A stretch of DNA of 45,426 nt from a virus. The first letter of the stretch is position 1; the number at the start of each line of letters is the position of its first letter. Under the pieces are notes generated by a model that was given only the letters and a program-made list of their open reading frames with translations, was not told the origin of the DNA and did no database searches. The DNA lies in IMG/VR virus record IMGVR_UViG_3300027736_000077, positions 1 through 45,426 of that record; one strand, 5' to 3'. This document shows, piece after piece, positions 1-8,034 of this stretch. The position numbers were made by a program, and so were the translations under genes.

Positions 1-35
1 GTAGGCCACAGGTTCAATTCCTGTCGGACAGGCCA
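1..35 (+). tRNA. 3' part of a tRNA gene, cut by the window edge
   Basis: The visible part folds as the end of a tRNA: a T-stem (ACAGG with CCTGT) enclosing the loop TTCAATT, then a seven-base acceptor strand CGGACAG, a discriminator G and an encoded CCA. The acceptor and D arms and the anticodon lie outside the window, so the amino acid cannot be assigned. It may be a host tRNA used as an attachment site, the tRNA remnant in attP, or a phage tRNA. Confidence 0.75.
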
Positions 36-40
36 AATAA

Positions 41-66
41 AAAAGGGAGCAATTACGCTCCCTTTT
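41..66. terminator. bidirectional rho-independent terminator
   Basis: A perfect 10-bp stem (AAAAGGGAGC with GCTCCCTTTT) around a six-base loop. It is followed by a T-rich tract on both strands: CTTTTCTTT rightward and TTTTTTATTT leftward. It sits between the tRNA and the last gene of the leftward late operon, so it probably ends transcription from both sides. Confidence 0.85.
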
Positions 67-83
67 CTTTCACCTAAAGAAGA

Positions 84-335
84 TTACTCTTCGCCTTCTT
101 CTTCTTCTTCTACGTCAACCACATACCAATCGCCAGACTCTTCATCATAGACCCACCATGTGCCTTCTTCATCCTCAGCAAATACTTCTTCTTCTTCCTC
201 AGCAAGATACTCAGACCAACCATCAGCCTCTTGCTCTACGATGAAGCCTTGAATAGCAGCTAGCTTCTCAAAGCTGTCACTCTCCAACACAAAAGTCTCA
301 TCCCATCCATTAGAAATTTCCAACTTATATTGCAT
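84..335 (-). CDS. small very acidic protein, last gene of the late operon
   Basis: An 83-residue protein with a beta-like N-terminal half and an extremely acidic C-terminal half: runs of Glu and Asp broken by WWVYDEESGDWYVV, and a Glu-rich tail. The start is backed by a strong Shine-Dalgarno (TAGGAGG) a few bases upstream. It is the last gene before the terminator. I do not recognise a family. The strong negative charge could suit a DNA-mimic or a chaperone-like partner, but that is only an inference from composition. Confidence 0.7.
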   Translation of the reverse strand: MQYKLEISNGWDETFVLESDSFEKLAAIQGFIVEQEADGWSEYLAEEEEEVFAEDEEGTWWVYDEESGDWYVVDVEEEEEGEE

Positions 336-372
336 ATTACCTCCTATAAAAATAGCAATAAACTACACACAC

Positions 373-3300
373 TCACATTACCCTCGAAGCTAGTCCACCC
401 TTAGAAAACTTAGGAGTTAGTTCTCTTATTGCATTAACTGTCTCTTTCTGTTTCTTTGCTGGTGCTCTAGATGATCCAAACATATTAACATCTAAAGATG
501 ACAGTTGTTTTCTGAGATTATCTATTACATCAGCCTTCTGCGTGGAGCCAGAGTTGCGAAGAGTATAAGATAATTGGCTAAGCATTTGAGAAGTATTAAT
601 AGATTGAGGTTCTTTTAAGAGTGTAGATCCCTCAAATGGTTCTCTATAACTAATATTAGAAGCAACGTTCTCTAAGAATCTTTGATAGCGTTGACCCAAT
701 CCTGTTTTAGTTGATGTGGCTTCTGATGTATCCAAAGCTGAGTTCATCAGTGTCTTAATCTTTCCATACATTTGATTAGCCAGCACTTTGCTTTGGCTAG
801 ATGTCTGTGCTTGACCAATGTTCTTGTATAGATCAATGATATCTTTAGACAGCGTAGCCTGTCCCTCTATCCGCTCTTTAATCTTAGCTTGTATAGGCTC
901 AACAATATCTTCGGCAGGGCTCAGTCTTGGTTGATTACCAACAGCCTTAGCTGCTGGCACAAGTTTGTCTGCTTCAATGATGGCATCTTCTGTCTCATGC
1001 ATACCAGATCTAGGTAAGCCTATAGATCGCACAGTGTTGGGACTACCATTGACAACACGAGCAAGGATGTTCATATCCTTTGTATCATATTGAGTAGGCT
1101 TCATATTCACACGCTGGAATACAAAGTCTGCATACGGGATTTCCGTATACAAATATTGCTTAGGATTTCTACCACCAAAGTCTTGTGTCTCATATCCCAG
1201 ATTTAAATCTCTAGTAAAAGAAGGAGCACCAACCCTTAGTTCGCTGTGGTACTTACCATAGGTAAGAGGGTTTTGAAAACCAGCATCGCCTATGTCTGTT
1301 GCATTTCTAGTACCATGAAACAGTTTAACTGGCGGCTCATCTTTATATTTAATACGCAACTCATCCAGCTTGTTCTGATACTTCTTAGCCATGTCAGCAA
1401 ACTCTGCAACATCTGCGGCGTTCTTTGGATTAATCTCCGCACCCGTCTTAGCTCTGAAGTCACCCTGCACTACACCAACAACTTGCTCAGCATCAGGCAA
1501 AGCACTAATCGCTTCATTGTTTATTAGCTTATCAAAGCTTCTCTCACGAATGGTTCTAATTTTTTGCAGGATGGCATTTCTATCTGAGACACTAGCACCT
1601 GTTCCACCTACTGGGCCAAACGCCACTTCATTGAAGGGAACTGTAGGCCCACCCAAGGATGGTGTTGGCTCATTAGTAATCTGCTCATTGGTAGCAAACA
1701 TGTCTTCCATGTCATTACCCTTAGTCTTCCACGATGAGGGAGTCTCAGGATTGAAATCACCAACATCTTCACCAGCAGCTTCAGCTTGTTTGTATGCTTT
1801 GTATTCCTCTTCCCAAGGAGCTTTAGTTGCACCTGTCTCTGCCTTATAAACAAAGGCAGGAATCTCATCAGGCTGTAATTTCAATGCCTTGGCTGTGGAG
1901 TCATGCAGAGCTTTGGCATATCCCTCTGGATCGCTGCTGGCCCAATCTGCTAGGTTCTGTTTAGCAACATCATCATCCATTTCAGTACCTAGCTTCTGTG
2001 CTGTCTGGTATTCCTTAGCCACCAGCACCTTCTCACCTTTGGCGTACTGATCAGGAGAGAAAGCAGCAGACTCAACAGGTGTTTCTGCCATCGAAGCTTT
2101 AGGTAGCTCTGTAGGAATAGCCTCAGGTGTGGAAGGAACAGGCATTGCTGGCTCTTCAGCAGCAGCCTTAAGGGTGGACATAGGCTCAGGAGCTTTAGCC
2201 GCTTTCTTGCTGGGCATGTTGGCAGCGGAGGTGTTAACAATGCCCTTCATCTGCGCTTCGATTGCTGGAGTAATGGAAGACTTTGGTCTTTCAGATAAGA
2301 CTTTGTTAACGATGGACTCAGCAGCAACACCAGAAGACTCAGCTTTCTTGGCTAAGATATTGGCTATTCTTTCTCCAGCGGGTACTGTTTTGCCCAACAT
2401 CTTTCCTACCATACCGCCGATAGAGAAACGAAGATCTTTTAATGATGCTTGATAGCCAATGTAAGACTGATAATCTTTGTTGTCTTCAAGTGTTTTACCT
2501 TCGTGGTCTTTGGCATATCTCTCATTAATGATGGAGCGCTGCGGTGCTGGAAGTTTATTCCACTGCATCTTATAGACACGATCTAAATGTTCGCCTTTGA
2601 ATTGACCATCAGCAATCTTTCTTGATGTAGCTACAGCCTCTCCAACCATCTTGTACATGGCTTGTTGTTGCTCTAACAAAGGTAACGTAGCATAACGAGG
2701 ATCACTCAATGCTCTGCCGATAGTGTCAATAACAAAAGGATTGGCTGTCTTTACAAAAGCCCTGTCGTATTCTTTATCACCTGACGAAGGGCCATATAGT
2801 TTATATGGATCAATACCTAAGCGTGTAATCTCTTTCTCTTGTGGTGTCTTCTCTGGGTTGCTTCTAACACCAGTAAGACCATAATAGAATTCACCTTCTT
2901 TGTACACTGGCCCTTCACGCAAACGTGGGACAGCCTCAGGCAAAGACTCTTTAAGAATAGGAAGCTTTCCCTGTACTCTCGTAGCACCAGCCTCAACTAT
3001 ATTACCCGCTGATATATCTGTTCCGGGAATCTTGTATTCACCCTTAGATTCAAGCAAGTTAGGGTCACGCTGCACTGCGCCCTGTTCTCTAAACATATCA
3101 AGGAATTGCCACGCTGTCTTAACTACAAAAGGCTGGGTAAATCTAGCAGTAAAATCACCAAGCACTTTACCAATAGCTATCTCCATCTTATCTGCTTCTT
3201 TCTCAGAAGAAATGGCAGCAGACATTTGATTTAGGAATGTTGCTTGAGTACCAGCAGGTAGCTTCATACCAGCAATAGCCTCTAACATACCAGCAGTATC

Positions 3301-5814
3301 TGGCTCCAGCCCTTGTTTTCTTTTTACCAAGAAGTCAGCAATGGCAAGTTGAGGGGCCAGTACACTCAATGATCTAGTATCAACAGTAGTGCCATCAGCA
3401 TTCTTCATGTTGAACCAATCAGTATCTTGGTTGTTCATGCGGTAGTCATAGGCAGCAGCAAGAGAAGCTGTACCAACAATACCTTTAGCTAGGTTTTCCT
3501 GTCCTTTTCTAATGAGGGCATCACCACCTTCTTTACCAGCACTCTTCAATACGGCCCCTTGTAGCATATCCTGAGCACCAGAAGCAGCACCAAATACACT
3601 GTAGCGATATTGAAACGCTACAGCATTAGCCATGAAGCGGGGGAAAGTAGCAAACAAGCTACCACCGGGAAGCTCAGCAGCCTTGATGAACAGGTTAGCG
3701 GCTGTCTCAGCCCCTGCCTCAAAGGTCATTCCCTTAACAGCCTTAGGCTGATAGGCAAACGTAGCCTTAAGCGTTTCATCTGCTGCATTCTTAAGGATGG
3801 ATGCAGGTATTGCTTTACCATTGGCAATGGCATCGTACATATCAAGACCTGCCCTACGCATGCTCTTATCAACAGAAGCAGCAAACAAAGCCTTTCTAAA
3901 GAAAGCATCTTGTGCTACGTTCAATGTGTTGAATACCTGTGCAACCTTTGATATCTCCTGAGTAGAGTTTTCTTGTGTTGCACTAAGAATATTGTTACGG
4001 ATGGCAGGGTTGTGTTCTAACAGCTTATCTGTTACTTCAGAAGACAAGCCTTGTTTAGACAGATAACCGTAGATACCAAAAGCATCCTTCATGGTATCAG
4101 ATAAGCCCTGCTTCATTGTGGCAATGCGTTGGCCTTTGGCAGCGTTGTCCAGTGTTCTACCCATAGTGTAGAGCGCCCCCTCAACCAAAGAAGCCGCTGA
4201 GTTAAAAGTAATGGCTTGACCAGTACCAATAACATTTCGCATTGTGGTATCTAGACCACTGACAATCCAAGCTTTGGATTCTCTTTCTGCACTACGAATA
4301 ACTTGACCAACCCTACCCATAGCTGATGTAATTTCATCGGGTTGATTAAACAAAGAATCAATAAGCTTCTTAGCCTCAGGATCAATCTCTGTCAGTCTGT
4401 TCATAATCTTAGAAGCAACAGAGTATTGCTGCATGATCTGTGCAGCCTCAGTGACAGTTAGCTTGTTGGCTTGTGCAAATTGCTCAGGGCTTAAACCCTC
4501 TCTTCTGATGGCGTTTTCTAGGACAACATCATCCACCTTGTCCAGATTTGAAAACACTTCTGCAATGGCGTGGCTAGTGCTTTGGCTAGGCTTAAGCTGG
4601 AATGTAGGATCAGTGGTGATAACATGCAGAGCTACACGCACGGCTCTCTTAGACATATCAACAGCAATCTTACTGTCTGTTAATGGTGTGGCTGGGTTTA
4701 TATCATCCAACACCCTAGCGCCCTGCAAGTTCATAAACTCTTCTGCAAGGCTGTCCATATTCTTTGAAACTGGATCTGCCAATAGCTTTTCAATGGAAGT
4801 CATTGGCGCGTTTGGATTTGCGGGGGATCTTGCTTTACTATTAATAATATCTTGCAACGCTTCAGCGCCAGTTTTACCATCAGCTAGTTTCATACCAGCC
4901 TTAGCACCACCATAACCAACAGCAGAAAATAAAGCAGCAGCACCAAGAGACAAAGCGCTAAGCTCTTCTGGTTCTGTTCCCATAACTTTAGCTACTTCTT
5001 GTTGCTTCTTGTTTTCTGCAACAACACTGCCCACATTGACAGCAGCGTCAGCGGCTGTGGCACCTAAGGCTAGCTGTGTAGATTTCTTTGCTGTAACTTC
5101 AGCAGCTTCTTTAGCACCAAGACCAACCACTGCTTTCTTGATTGCACCTTTACCAATAGAACCAAAGCCAACACCAATGTAATTAGTCAAGTCTGTTAGT
5201 GCTGCCCCAGCAATGTCAATAACTGGCTGCATGCCCGGTTGACCGCCCTCACCAGTGAAGCTCTTTACTTCATCATAAAGCTTCTGACCAAGAGCAAGTT
5301 TCTCTTTATCAGGCAAAGGAGAGTTCTTAAGTCTATTAAGCGCAGATAGTTGTTGGAAGATATTCCAATCTTGTCCACGCATGTTAGACATGAAGTCTTG
5401 AACAAACTGTTCTTTGCTTTCACCTTCTTTGTATGTAAGAGGCTGACCCGGTTTACCTCTAGTGGTGGGTGACTTCATTGCAACAGAAGCATAGTCTGTA
5501 ACAATCTTAAACATCTCAGGATTTTTATAAAGCTCTTCGTAGTTGATCTTTGTGTCTGGTGCAGTGGTCATGCCAGATACATCCACTTCACCTGTAGCAG
5601 AAACAGGAGAGCCACCACCAGTAGGGACAATTGGTGTGTCGTCTGTGGATGGCTTAGCTACAGGTGTGGGAGCAGCAGAAGCAGGGGCTCTAAAAGGAGT
5701 GACACCCCTACTTGCTGCTGGCTTAGCTAATGGTTGAGACAAATATGCGTCTGGGTCAAACCCTGTAGTAGCAGGGGTAGAAGTTGCTAAGTAAGCGTCT
5801 GGATCAAATGCCAT
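373..5814 (-). CDS. giant 1813-residue virion protein (probably ejected) with ADP-ribosyltransferase-like domain
   Basis: By far the largest gene of the late region, placed last among the virion genes where short-tailed phages keep their ejected internal proteins. The N-terminus carries two copies of FDPDAYL (residues 3-9 and 19-25), and a related FSPDQY recurs near residue 1250. Around residues 200-310 there are Gly/Ala-rich hydrophobic stretches that could interact with membrane. Near residues 1490-1620 there is a probable ADP-ribosyltransferase fold: KLFHGTR (H1500), then SFTRDLNLGYE (Y1541) and HETEDAIIEA (E1607/E1609), in the His-Tyr-Glu order of PARP/toxin-type enzymes. The C-terminus ends in SKGGLASRVM, a Lys-Gly-Gly motif shared with other virion proteins here. 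The architecture resembles a large polyvalent protein delivered with phage DNA. Virion role is likely; the ADP-ribosyltransferase call is moderate. Confidence 0.75.
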   Translation of the reverse strand: MAFDPDAYLATSTPATTGFDPDAYLSQPLAKPAASRGVTPFRAPASAAPTPVAKPSTDDTPIVPTGGGSPVSATGEVDVSGMTTAPDTKINYEELYKNPEMFKIVTDYASVAMKSPTTRGKPGQPLTYKEGESKEQFVQDFMSNMRGQDWNIFQQLSALNRLKNSPLPDKEKLALGQKLYDEVKSFTGEGGQPGMQPVIDIAGAALTDLTNYIGVGFGSIGKGAIKKAVVGLGAKEAAEVTAKKSTQLALGATAADAAVNVGSVVAENKKQQEVAKVMGTEPEELSALSLGAAALFSAVGYGGAKAGMKLADGKTGAEALQDIINSKARSPANPNAPMTSIEKLLADPVSKNMDSLAEEFMNLQGARVLDDINPATPLTDSKIAVDMSKRAVRVALHVITTDPTFQLKPSQSTSHAIAEVFSNLDKVDDVVLENAIRREGLSPEQFAQANKLTVTEAAQIMQQYSVASKIMNRLTEIDPEAKKLIDSLFNQPDEITSAMGRVGQVIRSAERESKAWIVSGLDTTMRNVIGTGQAITFNSAASLVEGALYTMGRTLDNAAKGQRIATMKQGLSDTMKDAFGIYGYLSKQGLSSEVTDKLLEHNPAIRNNILSATQENSTQEISKVAQVFNTLNVAQDAFFRKALFAASVDKSMRRAGLDMYDAIANGKAIPASILKNAADETLKATFAYQPKAVKGMTFEAGAETAANLFIKAAELPGGSLFATFPRFMANAVAFQYRYSVFGAASGAQDMLQGAVLKSAGKEGGDALIRKGQENLAKGIVGTASLAAAYDYRMNNQDTDWFNMKNADGTTVDTRSLSVLAPQLAIADFLVKRKQGLEPDTAGMLEAIAGMKLPAGTQATFLNQMSAAISSEKEADKMEIAIGKVLGDFTARFTQPFVVKTAWQFLDMFREQGAVQRDPNLLESKGEYKIPGTDISAGNIVEAGATRVQGKLPILKESLPEAVPRLREGPVYKEGEFYYGLTGVRSNPEKTPQEKEITRLGIDPYKLYGPSSGDKEYDRAFVKTANPFVIDTIGRALSDPRYATLPLLEQQQAMYKMVGEAVATSRKIADGQFKGEHLDRVYKMQWNKLPAPQRSIINERYAKDHEGKTLEDNKDYQSYIGYQASLKDLRFSIGGMVGKMLGKTVPAGERIANILAKKAESSGVAAESIVNKVLSERPKSSITPAIEAQMKGIVNTSAANMPSKKAAKAPEPMSTLKAAAEEPAMPVPSTPEAIPTELPKASMAETPVESAAFSPDQYAKGEKVLVAKEYQTAQKLGTEMDDDVAKQNLADWASSDPEGYAKALHDSTAKALKLQPDEIPAFVYKAETGATKAPWEEEYKAYKQAEAAGEDVGDFNPETPSSWKTKGNDMEDMFATNEQITNEPTPSLGGPTVPFNEVAFGPVGGTGASVSDRNAILQKIRTIRERSFDKLINNEAISALPDAEQVVGVVQGDFRAKTGAEINPKNAADVAEFADMAKKYQNKLDELRIKYKDEPPVKLFHGTRNATDIGDAGFQNPLTYGKYHSELRVGAPSFTRDLNLGYETQDFGGRNPKQYLYTEIPYADFVFQRVNMKPTQYDTKDMNILARVVNGSPNTVRSIGLPRSGMHETEDAIIEADKLVPAAKAVGNQPRLSPAEDIVEPIQAKIKERIEGQATLSKDIIDLYKNIGQAQTSSQSKVLANQMYGKIKTLMNSALDTSEATSTKTGLGQRYQRFLENVASNISYREPFEGSTLLKEPQSINTSQMLSQLSYTLRNSGSTQKADVIDNLRKQLSSLDVNMFGSSRAPAKKQKETVNAIRELTPKFSKGGLASRVM

Positions 5815-5815
5815 C

Positions 5816-7309
5816 TTATTGCCCTAATCTTTTCTTGATTGCTGCTGAACGTGGATCTGTTGGATTAGCATTGGCCCATGCTAAAGCTTCTTGGTCTTGC
5901 TGTGACGGGGCTGGTGCAGCGCCCCTTGTTGGCAACGAGGATGAGCCTCTTGCAGGTGCTGGTGGTGGTGCTGTAGGTACACTACCAGAAGCTTCAACGT
6001 ATTTGTTAAGTACAGCGCCTACGTTAGTGTTCAATGGTTTACCATTAAGGTCTATCCAAGGGCTAAGCGCATTAGATGCAGAAGCAGCCATAAAGTTATA
6101 AATTTCTTTACGCTTGGCTGCATCTGTACCAACATACTTAAATGTTCCATTACCTTGTGCATCTGTTTCTACAATGAGTTCGTCCTTTAATAGACTGCCA
6201 TATTTAGCAGCTACAGCCAGAGCAACAGAGTTAGAAGCATGGCTAGCCAAGGCGCTGATTGCTGGGATCTTATCTTCTGCTGGCTTAACCTCTTTGATAT
6301 GCTTAGCCTGAGCTTCTCTGCGCTCAATAGCAAGAAGCCCTTGTAGATCAGACTCTGCTGATCTCTTCTCTTCCACTGTACCAAACATAGCTTTCTGTTT
6401 AGTAATGGCAATCTTATCAGCCAGCTTCTCAGCATCTGTGCGTACAGGCTCAACAAGTCTGTTGTATGCTTCTGTTGCTGCTGCTTTCTGTGCAGGGTCA
6501 CCCATCAAATAGTCACGTTTAATCCTAGATGTTTCATTAACAAAGTTTTCTTGGTCTGAGTTAAGCTTAGACTTGATATCTTTATATACCAGCAGTTTGC
6601 CGTTTGCTGCATTGAGGCCAGCAGTATCACCTTTTTGTTGAGCAGCAAAAGCCTCTCTTTGAGCTTTCTTAAGTTCATCCTCAATACCAAGTGGAGGTCT
6701 GAGTTGAGCCATATCAAACTGAACACCCTTGGTGAAGTCTGGCTTAGTCCAAGTTTGAGCACCTTTAAGCTGTTCAATAGTAGTGCCTAAAGCTGCTGCT
6801 GTTTGTGCTGCCGTAGCATCACCAGCGTTCTTTGATTTTCTGTTGATCAGATCACGCAGATAGTTACCTGTCTCAGCAGAATCAGGGGAAGCAGCAACAG
6901 TAGTTGCAATCTTAGGAATGGCAAATGCAGCAGCTACTTTTTCAGCGGCTGTTCCGGGACTAGCTTGGTTATCACCAATAATCTTGGCAAAGACATTCAT
7001 ATCCAAACTCTTTGGATCAAAGTCTTTATCTTTAACAGCAGTCATGAAAGACTCCATGACAGGCTTACTGGAGGCAATAGCAAGAAGCTGAGCATCTGTT
7101 GCTTCTGGTTTGTATGCTCTAACAGTATTGATATTTTCTTCAATCTCAGAGCGCAGCTTTCTATTATCCTTCATTGACTGTTCGTACCCAGCATACATTG
7201 TCTTAACACCAGCAGCCGCTAGAGCTCTGGCATTCTTTGTTTCTTCTTCAATAGTATTTGTTACAGCAGTGGCAGCACCACCTAGAAAAGAGCCAAAATT
7301 AAAGTCCAT
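5816..7309 (-). CDS. internal virion protein candidate, 497 aa, helical
   Basis: A mostly helical, Ala/Lys/Glu-rich protein that starts with a short Gly/Ala hydrophobic segment (FGSFLGGAATAVT) and continues in long amphipathic helices. The C-terminus has a Pro/Ala/Ser-rich linker (residues about 440-475). The stop lies one base before the giant virion gene, and the start overlaps the end of the upstream gene, so these are translated as one unit. Position and composition fit an internal or ejected core protein of a short-tailed phage. No enzymatic motif is visible and I do not recognise a named family. Confidence 0.65.
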   Translation of the reverse strand: MDFNFGSFLGGAATAVTNTIEEETKNARALAAAGVKTMYAGYEQSMKDNRKLRSEIEENINTVRAYKPEATDAQLLAIASSKPVMESFMTAVKDKDFDPKSLDMNVFAKIIGDNQASPGTAAEKVAAAFAIPKIATTVAASPDSAETGNYLRDLINRKSKNAGDATAAQTAAALGTTIEQLKGAQTWTKPDFTKGVQFDMAQLRPPLGIEDELKKAQREAFAAQQKGDTAGLNAANGKLLVYKDIKSKLNSDQENFVNETSRIKRDYLMGDPAQKAAATEAYNRLVEPVRTDAEKLADKIAITKQKAMFGTVEEKRSAESDLQGLLAIERREAQAKHIKEVKPAEDKIPAISALASHASNSVALAVAAKYGSLLKDELIVETDAQGNGTFKYVGTDAAKRKEIYNFMAASASNALSPWIDLNGKPLNTNVGAVLNKYVEASGSVPTAPPPAPARGSSSLPTRGAAPAPSQQDQEALAWANANPTDPRSAAIKKRLGQ

Positions 7310-7817
7310 TGTTTTCCTCCGTTGTAGGCTTAGCCATCAATCCACCAGAAGGAGCCAGCCCTTCGGGAGTCTCTTCGGGAGTGCCTGTTTTAATTTGTTC
7401 CATAGATTTAAGCAGGGCTTCTCTAGCAACACGGGGATGAATCTTTGAACCTGCATCTAGATCTGACGCAAAGTTAGTGGTTTCAATGCTATGAAAAACA
7501 GCAACAGTTTTCATCATCTCCATAATGACAGGCATTACCAAGATACCAGAGTCTAGGGTATGCAAACCAGCACCAACACCGTTGAGCATCAAAGCTTCTG
7601 CCAAAGTAGCAAGAGGAACCTTAGTATCCAAAGCATCCAATAAATCGTTAATGGCTTGCGGATCAGATAGACGATCAATGTAGGTCTGAGCTACATCACT
7701 TAGGTCTGTATATTTAGGAGGACGGAGCCAAGGACGGCCTTGATCTTCAGCAGTCCAAGAGATTCCCGGTGGGACAGACTGCAACATGTCCATCGGAGTT
7801 ACTTTAGGATCTGCCAT
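7299..7817 (-). CDS. putative virion-associated protein, 172 aa
   Basis: An unrecognised protein with a Pro-rich N-terminus (GISWTAEDQGRPWLRPPKY) followed by a helical region with a hydrophobic stretch (LATLAEALMLNGVGAGLHTLDSG region) and a Pro/Thr/Gly-rich tail. It overlaps the genes on both sides by about 11-14 bases, which argues for translational coupling inside the ejected-protein cluster. A structural or assembly role is inferred from the neighbourhood only. Confidence 0.6.
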   Translation of the reverse strand: MADPKVTPMDMLQSVPPGISWTAEDQGRPWLRPPKYTDLSDVAQTYIDRLSDPQAINDLLDALDTKVPLATLAEALMLNGVGAGLHTLDSGILVMPVIMEMMKTVAVFHSIETTNFASDLDAGSKIHPRVAREALLKSMEQIKTGTPEETPEGLAPSGGLMAKPTTEENNGL

Positions 7818-8034
7818 TTAATACCTCATCTCTTGTGCTACGAATACCTTCAACGAAATCAGCAATTATCTTTAGCTCTCTGGGATCTTCACCGCCTGTG
7901 TCAGCTTTAACTGGCATAGTTTTAGAAGGAGCTAACAAACCCGCAGAAGATTTAGTCTTAGTGGTTTTTCCACTAGATTTTCTTTTATCAAGAATAGCTT
8001 CAATCTTGTTGTAATAAACTTGTATATTCTTCAT
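7804..8034 (-). CDS. small basic protein in virion gene cluster
   Basis: A 76-residue protein with a Lys/Ser/Thr-rich middle and an acidic helical end. The start overlaps the stop of the upstream Ala-rich gene (ATGA), and its end overlaps the next gene, so it is sandwiched by coupled translation between two presumed virion proteins. No family recognised. Confidence 0.55.
   Translation of the reverse strand: MKNIQVYYNKIEAILDKRKSSGKTTKTKSSAGLLAPSKTMPVKADTGGEDPRELKIIADFVEGIRSTRDEVLNGRS

Noticed and set aside
4433-4915. Rightward frame of 160 codons antisense to the giant virion gene
   Set aside because: A shadow frame without start signals, in a leftward block with coherent coding.
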